Below, piece after piece: positions 16,230 through 20,702 of a stretch of 20,702 nucleotides of DNA. The DNA is from Burkholderiales bacterium (GTDB lineage Bacteria; Pseudomonadota; Gammaproteobacteria; Burkholderiales; Burkholderiaceae), in assembly GCA_947447845.1 (NCBI GenBank), contig CANFNO010000005.1:1-20702 (forward strand). The letters are read 5' to 3'. The first letter of the stretch is position 1. Every line of letters starts with the position of its first letter. The position numbers were made by a program, and so were the translations under genes. The notes beneath the pieces were generated by a model. It had not been told where the DNA came from. It saw only the letters and a program-made list of their open reading frames with translations, and ran no database searches.

Positions 16230-17189
16230 ATGGAAATATTTATATTGGGCTTTGTAGTTTTGGCTTTAGTGTTTGCTGCGGGGCCGCGGTTGACGTTTAC
16301 GCCGGAGGGCTGCGTCAAGGTCCTCACCTCATTTGGCAAATACAGGAGGCTGGTTCAACCAGGCGCCACTTGGCGAAAGCCCTGGGAACGCACGCAGACC
16401 ATCTCACTGCAGAACCGCTCCATGGAGCTGGAGTTCGAGGCCATCACCATTGACCAAGCAAACGTCTACTTTAAGTGTCTCTTGCTGTTTCGTGTGGCGG
16501 ATGACGCGGAATTGACGATCAAAAGAGCGGCATTTGCCTTTGCCAGGCAAGAGGAGTTCTCCATCTCCATGCAGCGGCTTATCGAAGACGAAACCCGCAC
16601 CTATGTCGCTACGCAAAGGCAGGCAGAGATGATAGGAATTTCACAGGACGTGGTTCGGCGCATCCAGACCAACGTCGGTTCCCGCATGCGGGACTGGGGT
16701 TACTCCATTGAAGACCTGCGCTACAACAACATCCGATTCGATGCAGTGGTCACCAGTTCCATGGCCCGTGTCGTGGCGGCCATCAACGAACGGGACGCGG
16801 CCGAAAACGAAGGTGAAGCCTTGTTGATCCGCAGAACCAAAGAGGCTGAAGCCGATGGCTCATTCATCAAGATAAAGGCCGAGGCTGAAAAGCTGGCCTG
16901 GAAACTGCGCGGCCAGGGTTTGGCTGATTTCCGCAGGGAGGTAGCAGCCGGCATTCACGACGCAGTGGCAGAACTGCAGTCCGCTGGCGTTGACCCCAAT
17001 TACTTGCTGTTCTTTATGTACACGGAGGCCATCAAGCATGTGGCCGAGAACGCAAAGGCGGGGCATACCATCTTTGTTGACACCAATCCTTCACGCCCGC
17101 GAGAGTTGATGACCGAGATGGCTGCCTTTTACAGAGTCGCGCCTTCAGAACCGGTAGTCGTTGCAAGTCCGCCACCTACTCGCTTGTAA
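16230..17189 (+). CDS. SPFH/band-7 domain membrane protein
   Basis: A 319-residue protein with an N-terminal hydrophobic anchor (about 3-17, IFILGFVVLALVFAA) and an SPFH/stomatin/prohibitin domain (about 20-205: FTPEGCVKVLTSFGKYRRLV, PGATWRKPWERTQTISLQNR, INERDAAENEGEALLIRRTK). A helical Glu/Ala/Lys-rich region and a short Pro-rich tail follow. Such proteins form large ring or cage assemblies on membranes and often regulate proteases or membrane domains. No NfeD-type partner or FtsH gene is nearby. ATG 16230 is chosen because GGGAG (16219-16223) lies six bases upstream and the anchor begins right after it; an in-frame ATG at 16155 would add 25 residues of unlikely sequence. DUF805 genes follow on the same strand. 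Confidence 0.88.
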   Translation: MEIFILGFVVLALVFAAGPRLTFTPEGCVKVLTSFGKYRRLVQPGATWRKPWERTQTISLQNRSMELEFEAITIDQANVYFKCLLLFRVADDAELTIKRAAFAFARQEEFSISMQRLIEDETRTYVATQRQAEMIGISQDVVRRIQTNVGSRMRDWGYSIEDLRYNNIRFDAVVTSSMARVVAAINERDAAENEGEALLIRRTKEAEADGSFIKIKAEAEKLAWKLRGQGLADFRREVAAGIHDAVAELQSAGVDPNYLLFFMYTEAIKHVAENAKAGHTIFVDTNPSRPRELMTEMAAFYRVAPSEPVVVASPPPTRL

Positions 17190-17240
17190 ATGCCGTTGCC
17201 TAAAAAGCAAGATTTATTTCTTTCAACTTTCACAATCATC

Positions 17241-17570
17241 ATGACTTTTCAAGAATCTATTCGCGTGTGTTTTACCAAGTACTTCGACTTCAGCGGCAGG
17301 GCCACGCGCTCGGAGTACTGGTGGTTTTTCCTCTTCCTGGTATTGGGCGGTTTGCTTGGCGGCGTTCTGTCGCCAATCGCCTCCGGCCTGTTTACTTTGG
17401 CAACACTCGTGCCATCCATCGCTGTGGCTACCCGGCGTTTGCACGATACGCGGCGAAGTGGTTGGTGGCAACTGATCATCCTGGTGCCATTGCTGGGAAT
17501 CATCGTTTTGCTTGTCTTCATGGCACAAGAGGGCAAGGACGACCTGCTTGCAGACCCAAATCCGAACTGA
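17241..17570 (+). CDS. DUF805 inner-membrane protein
   Basis: A 109-residue DUF805 (YhaH-like) membrane protein with about three or four TM helices. The family's N-terminal motif FTKYFDFSGRATRSEYWWFF and the central RRLHDTRRSGWW are both present. The C-terminus GKDDLLADPNPN matches the short Asn/Pro-rich tails common in the family. Function is unknown for the family. ATG 17241 is chosen from family alignment; there is no clear ribosome-binding site. An in-frame ATG at 17190, directly on the previous stop, would add 17 residues. A second DUF805 gene begins nine bases downstream, so the two are surely co-transcribed. Confidence 0.88.
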   Translation: MTFQESIRVCFTKYFDFSGRATRSEYWWFFLFLVLGGLLGGVLSPIASGLFTLATLVPSIAVATRRLHDTRRSGWWQLIILVPLLGIIVLLVFMAQEGKDDLLADPNPN

Positions 17571-17579
17571 GGAATTGTC

Positions 17580-18467
17580 ATGTCCTGGTACTTGCTGGCA
17601 TTCCGGAAATATCGCGACTTTGCGGGCCGTGCCCGCCGCAAAGAATATTGGTACTTCACTCTTTTCTATGCCTTCAGCATTGTCATTGCCATCGTGTTGG
17701 ACATGCTGTTTGGAACATTCAATCCCCAATTCTCTATGGGCTGGATAACGGTTGCCTACCTGCTGGTGTCTTTCCCTCCCATGCTCGCCGTGTCGGTAAG
17801 GCGCCTCCATGACATCGGGCGCAGCGGCTGGTGGGTGTTGCTGAATGGTGTGCCCGGATTCGGCTCAGCGGCATTGAGCGTTGTCGCACTATTCGACGGC
17901 CAGCCAGGAAGCAATGCTTTTGGACCCAACCCTAAACTGGAAAACGCTGAGGCCGGGAGCGCGGACTCTGACTTGGCCAAACACCAGCCAAAAAGCCGGG
18001 GCGCCCGCGCCGCAAAAGCGGTCGCCATGGTTGTGGCCGTTGCGGCCCTGCTGGTCGGCGCGGCCTGGATATGGTGGGATCAGAACTCGGCTGAACTTCT
18101 GGCCTATGGAAATGCGCACAGGGAAAGAGGAATGGCTGCCGGGCGCGGGCTCGATGAGTCCGGCTGCGTGGCAATGGCTGCCACCGCGTTGGACGGAGAG
18201 CCCGCCACTTCGCTGAGCGCAGGCATTGCGAATTCGTTGGAGCTGTCCGCCTGTCTGGAAACCAGCCAGGTCACGCCGGATTTCTGCGACGGAATCCCGC
18301 CGCGCACCGAAATCTTTGCGACAAGTCAATGGATTGCGGCGGTTTGCACGCAAATCGGGTACGGCGGCAATTCTTCTTGCAATACCATGATTCAAGAAAT
18401 TCCGAGGTATTGCGCTTCCGAGAAACGTTCGAAGAAATTGAACGCGAACGCCAGCGGCAAGGCCTGA
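17580..18467 (+). CDS. DUF805 protein with six-cysteine C-terminal extension
   Basis: A 295-residue protein whose first ~120 residues are a second DUF805 domain (YRDFAGRARRKEYWYFTLFY, RRLHDIGRSGWW at 74-85). A charged linker (120-145), an additional TM helix (about 146-166, KAVAMVVAVAALLVGAAWIW) and a C-terminal domain of about 125 residues follow. That domain has six cysteines (196, 225, 236, 256, 267, 278), an even number that suggests three disulfides in the periplasm. I know no family for the extension. TGAGG before ATG 17580 gives a plausible ribosome-binding site. It lies between the shorter DUF805 gene and the outer-membrane protein gene (22 bp downstream), consistent with an envelope operon. 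Confidence 0.85.
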   Translation: MSWYLLAFRKYRDFAGRARRKEYWYFTLFYAFSIVIAIVLDMLFGTFNPQFSMGWITVAYLLVSFPPMLAVSVRRLHDIGRSGWWVLLNGVPGFGSAALSVVALFDGQPGSNAFGPNPKLENAEAGSADSDLAKHQPKSRGARAAKAVAMVVAVAALLVGAAWIWWDQNSAELLAYGNAHRERGMAAGRGLDESGCVAMAATALDGEPATSLSAGIANSLELSACLETSQVTPDFCDGIPPRTEIFATSQWIAAVCTQIGYGGNSSCNTMIQEIPRYCASEKRSKKLNANASGKA

Positions 18468-18489
18468 TTCTTTAACCAAGGAGGAAACC

Positions 18490-19101
18490 ATGAAGAAAGT
18501 ATTGATAGCCATCGTCGTCCTGCTCAGCAGCATGGTCGCATCTGCCCAAGACAGCCCGTGGCGCTTTGTAGCCGGACTTGGCTATGCGGATGGTGGAGAA
18601 AAGCTGGTCTCAGGCACGATCACCACGATAGGCACCAACAAGGTGTTGCCGTATGACATTCAGGCGGGCGTTGGTTTTCAGTTTCGCGTGGGAGCCGAGT
18701 ACCGGTGGACGGATCGCATATCCCTTCAGGCCACCATCGGGCACTCCGCCAGCGAGGCCATGGGCATGGATGGCAGCTTTGACTTCACCACCATTCCGTT
18801 GGAACTCATGGGCTTTGTGGAGGTCGGGGCTGGTTTTCGCCTCGGGGCCGGGCTGCGCCAGTCCCATGCTGAATTGCGCGGAACGGGCAAGGTAGAGAAC
18901 TTTCCACTGAATGGCAGCTATACGGGCAATCAGGGTTCGGTGGTGGAACTTCAATACCTGTTTCAGAACGGGTCTGGGCAGGGCGGCCGCTCACCCGCCC
19001 AATTCGGATTGAGCGTGCGAAGCGTCACGGAGACTTTTCCCCATGCGTGGGGACCGATCAAGGGTGACAACGTCGAAGTGGGCGTCGTTTTGTACTACTG
19101 A
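18490..19101 (+). CDS. Small predicted outer-membrane beta-barrel protein
   Basis: A 203-residue exported protein. The signal peptide MKKVLIAIVVLLSSMVASA is cleaved before QDSPW. The mature chain alternates polar and hydrophobic residues in short strands (FVAGLGYADGGEKLVSG, FQFRVGAEYRWTDRISLQAT, AGFRLGAGLRQSHAELRG) and ends in VEVGVVLYY, with a C-terminal Tyr as in many barrels recognised by BamA. About eight strands are plausible, as in OmpW/OmpX-sized barrels. A strong AAGGAGG ends seven bases before ATG 18490. No specific family is recognised. It is 22 bp downstream of the DUF805 fusion gene, so it is probably the last gene of that operon. Confidence 0.75.
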   Translation: MKKVLIAIVVLLSSMVASAQDSPWRFVAGLGYADGGEKLVSGTITTIGTNKVLPYDIQAGVGFQFRVGAEYRWTDRISLQATIGHSASEAMGMDGSFDFTTIPLELMGFVEVGAGFRLGAGLRQSHAELRGTGKVENFPLNGSYTGNQGSVVELQYLFQNGSGQGGRSPAQFGLSVRSVTETFPHAWGPIKGDNVEVGVVLYY

Positions 19102-19179
19102 AGACGAGGCGGCGTGTGTCCGCTGGTTTGCGGGGACATTGAGGGAAAGAACTTTCCATGTAACCAATGCCCCATTACA

Positions 19180-19205
19180 TTCAGTGCCTTACCCAAGACA
19201 CTGAA
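19180..19205. repeat. 7-bp inverted repeat just upstream of mgsA
   Basis: TTCAGTG (19180-19186) and CACTGAA (19199-19205) are perfect reverse complements around 12 bases, ending six bases before the mgsA ATG. It could fold over the translation start or be an operator; no recognisable regulator motif was found. Confidence 0.4.
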
Positions 19206-19211
19206 CCCGCC

Positions 19212-19595
19212 ATGAAAAAACTCCGCCTTGCCCTGATTGCCCACGACAACAAAAAGGCCGACATGGTCATGCTGGCGCGGGAATTTGCCCCTTTTCTGGC
19301 TCAATGCACCCTGTGTGCGACCGGCACCACCGGCGGGCGCCTGGCTGCCGAAGTGGGGCTTGAGGTGGAGCGCATGCTGAGTGGCCCGCATGGCGGTGAC
19401 CTGCAGATCGGCGCGCGGCTGGCGGTCGGTGAGCTTGATGCCATCATTTTCCTGCGCGATCCCATGACGCCGCAACCTCACGAACCGGATATCAACGCCC
19501 TGGTGCGCGCCAGCGACGTGCACGATGTTCCCTGTGCCACCAACCTGTCGACAGCCCGCCTGATGCTCAGGCAGTGGATGGCTGTTGCGGGGTGA
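19212..19595 (+). CDS. mgsA: Methylglyoxal synthase
   Basis: Converts dihydroxyacetone phosphate to methylglyoxal and phosphate, a bypass that relieves sugar-phosphate stress. The cytosolic 127-residue protein keeps the functional residues: His11 and Lys15 (AHDNKK), the phosphate-binding TGTTGG (38-43), SGPHGGD with Asp63 as the catalytic base (Asp71 in E. coli), and His90/Asp93 in PHEPD. It is shorter than the 152-residue E. coli enzyme at both ends, which is within family variation. ATG 19212 is preferred over an in-frame upstream ATG at 19167 because the conserved strand begins with [11 protein letters not shown]. The ribosome-binding site is poor. The HAD phosphatase gene follows seven bases after the stop, suggesting co-transcription. 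Confidence 0.95.
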   Translation: MKKLRLALIAHDNKKADMVMLAREFAPFLAQCTLCATGTTGGRLAAEVGLEVERMLSGPHGGDLQIGARLAVGELDAIIFLRDPMTPQPHEPDINALVRASDVHDVPCATNLSTARLMLRQWMAVAG

Positions 19596-19602
19596 AGCGG
19601 CT

Positions 19603-20262
19603 TTGACACACCCCATTCAAGCAATTATTTTTGACGCCGACGGCACCCTTGTAGACAGCGAAGTGCCGAGCATGGACGTGATCCATGAACACGCCACCGC
19701 GTTGGGCGTTGTCTGCACCCGTGAACAGGCGCACCAGCAGTTTCGCGGTGTGCGCATGGCTGACTGCATTGCCTGGATTGCGGCGCAGTTGCCGCAAGTG
19801 CCCCCGGGTTTTGCAGAGGACTTTGCACGCAATGTGCGAGCCGCGCAGGCCAAGCGCTTTTCCGAGGGATTGGGCGTCATTCCGGGTGCGTTTGAATTGC
19901 TGAGCGCGCTGCAAATCCCGTTTTGCGTGGCCACCAACGGGCCGCGTGAAAAGGTGGAGTTGACGTTGGGGCTGACCGGGCTGCATGCGTTCTTTCCTGA
20001 ACACATCTTCAGCGCCTATGAAGTGGGTGCGTTTAAACCCGACCCGGGGCTATTCCTGCACGCAGCGAAGGTGTTAGGTGTGGCGCCCGAGCACTGCGCC
20101 GTGGTCGAAGACAGTCTGCCTGGCATAGAGGCAGGTTTGGCGGCCGGCATGCGGGTATTCAGTTTGCTGCCCGAGGCTGAACTACCGGCCGCGTTGGTAG
20201 GTCGGGTGGTCAGTATCCGCAGTCTGTTAGAACTGGACGACCTTCTGCACTCCAGGGACTAA
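19603..20262 (+). CDS. HAD-family phosphatase, YieH-like
   Basis: A 219-residue HAD-superfamily phosphatase, subgroup of phosphoglycolate phosphatase and beta-phosphoglucomutase. Motif I is DADGTLVDSE (11-20), with Asp11 the nucleophile and Asp13 the acid/base. Motif II is CVATNGPREK, motif III lies near FKPDPGLFLHAAK and motif IV is VVEDSLPGIEAG. The stretch NGP...FFPEHIFSAYEVGAFKPDP is closest to E. coli YieH (6-phosphogluconate phosphatase), so a sugar-phosphate substrate is likely, but specificity is unproven. TTG 19603 is chosen: GGGGTGAAG lies upstream and the protein begins MTHPIQAIIFDADG. An earlier in-frame TTG (19585) overlapping the mgsA end is the alternative. Next to mgsA, a role in clearing phosphorylated intermediates is conceivable. 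Confidence 0.9.
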   Translation: MTHPIQAIIFDADGTLVDSEVPSMDVIHEHATALGVVCTREQAHQQFRGVRMADCIAWIAAQLPQVPPGFAEDFARNVRAAQAKRFSEGLGVIPGAFELLSALQIPFCVATNGPREKVELTLGLTGLHAFFPEHIFSAYEVGAFKPDPGLFLHAAKVLGVAPEHCAVVEDSLPGIEAGLAAGMRVFSLLPEAELPAALVGRVVSIRSLLELDDLLHSRD

Positions 20263-20265
20263 CAC

Positions 20266-20702
20266 TTGCATCTCGATACCTTTTTCTTTTTGGCTGGCCT
20301 GGCCGCATTTTTGGTCGGCCTGTCCAAGGGCGGCCTGCCTGCCGTTGGCATGTTGGCCGTGCCACTGCTGTCCCTGTTGATGTCGCCGGTGAAAGCGGCG
20401 GTGCTGTTGCTGCCGATTTTTGTGATCTCGGATGTGATGGGGATGTGGCTGTACCGGCGCGACTTCAGCGCCGTCAACCTGCGCATCCTGATACCTGCGG
20501 GCATCCTGGGTGTTGTTGTGGGTTGGCTCACAGCCTCCATGGTTTCGGACCGCGTGATCACTTTTCTGATTGGCGCCATGGGCGTGGCGTTTTGTCTGAA
20601 CCTCTGGCTGCGCGATCAGACCAAGATTCTTGCGCAGCCTGCGCAACCGCTGAAGGGCTGGTTCTGGGGCACGGTGGCGGGCTTCACCAGTTTCATTTCG
20701 CA
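20266..20702 (+). CDS. TSUP (TauE/SafE) family membrane transporter, 5' part
   Basis: The first 145 codons of a polytopic inner-membrane protein of the TauE/SafE sulfite- and sulfonate-exporter family. The opening MHLDTFFFLAGLAAFLVGLS is followed by KGGLPAVGMLAVPLLSLLMS with the family's LSKGG-like motif in the first re-entrant region. Four or five hydrophobic segments are visible before the window ends in frame. The start is TTG 20266, three bases after the phosphatase stop, with AGGGA (20254-20258) seven bases upstream. The spacing means it is almost certainly co-transcribed with the HAD phosphatase. The substrate is unknown; TSUP members move sulfite, sulfoacetate or other small anions. 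Confidence 0.9.
   Translation, partial: MHLDTFFFLAGLAAFLVGLSKGGLPAVGMLAVPLLSLLMSPVKAAVLLLPIFVISDVMGMWLYRRDFSAVNLRILIPAGILGVVVGWLTASMVSDRVITFLIGAMGVAFCLNLWLRDQTKILAQPAQPLKGWFWGTVAGFTSFIS

Overview
The window looks like a GC-rich betaproteobacterial chromosome, most likely Burkholderiales and probably Comamonadaceae (Rhodoferax/Polaromonas-like). This is judged from overall protein character (UppP, MutS, DAHP synthase, an orphan DctP-type binding protein, a proteasome-like Anbu peptidase) and from strong codon bias. The assignment is an inference; no rRNA or other marker is present. I saw no tRNA, rRNA, CRISPR array, phage genes or intact insertion sequence.

Layout. 1-2021 (+): the 3' part of a MacB-type permease, then uppP. 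2026-3682 (-): an alpha/beta hydrolase and, upstream of it in the same apparent operon, an Anbu proteasome-type peptidase. 3683-4305: a gene-poor gap with a 15-bp perfect inverted repeat, a possible 54-codon ORF and a candidate promoter. 4306-5961 (+): a visibly AT-richer gene for a lipoprotein that joins an N-terminal secreted-lipoprotein domain to a LivK-like ligand-binding domain. 5962-6418: a second gene-poor gap. 6419-12835 (-): four genes transcribed in the order dctS-like kinase, dctR-like regulator, DAHP synthase, mutS. 12836-12981: a divergent control region with two abutting 16-bp palindromes. 12982-14055 (+): a dctP-like binding protein. 14188-16103 (+): a two-TM coiled-coil protein, a 55-residue single-TM protein whose start overlaps the previous stop, and a TAXI-type binding protein. 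16230-19101 (+): an SPFH/band-7 protein, two DUF805 membrane proteins (one with a six-cysteine C-terminal extension) and a small predicted outer-membrane barrel. 19212-20702 (+): mgsA, a YieH-like HAD phosphatase and the 5' part of a TSUP-family transporter.

How the genes may work together. The best-supported circuit is the divergent DctS/DctR-DctP locus. A membrane kinase and a LuxR-type regulator face a dicarboxylate-type binding protein across a 146-bp region whose paired palindromes are placed as an activator site would be for dctP. No TRAP permease genes (dctQ/dctM) are present, so DctP may serve a distant transporter or act as a sensor partner. Three solute-binding proteins (LivK-like lipoprotein, DctP, TAXI) lie within about 12 kb without any transporter subunit. 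The 14188-19101 stretch is the most open part of the window. All its products are predicted to be membrane-bound or exported, several families are uncharacterised, and spacing suggests at least two transcription units. The remaining genes are ordinary housekeeping: cell-wall lipid recycling, mismatch repair, aromatic amino-acid synthesis and the methylglyoxal bypass.
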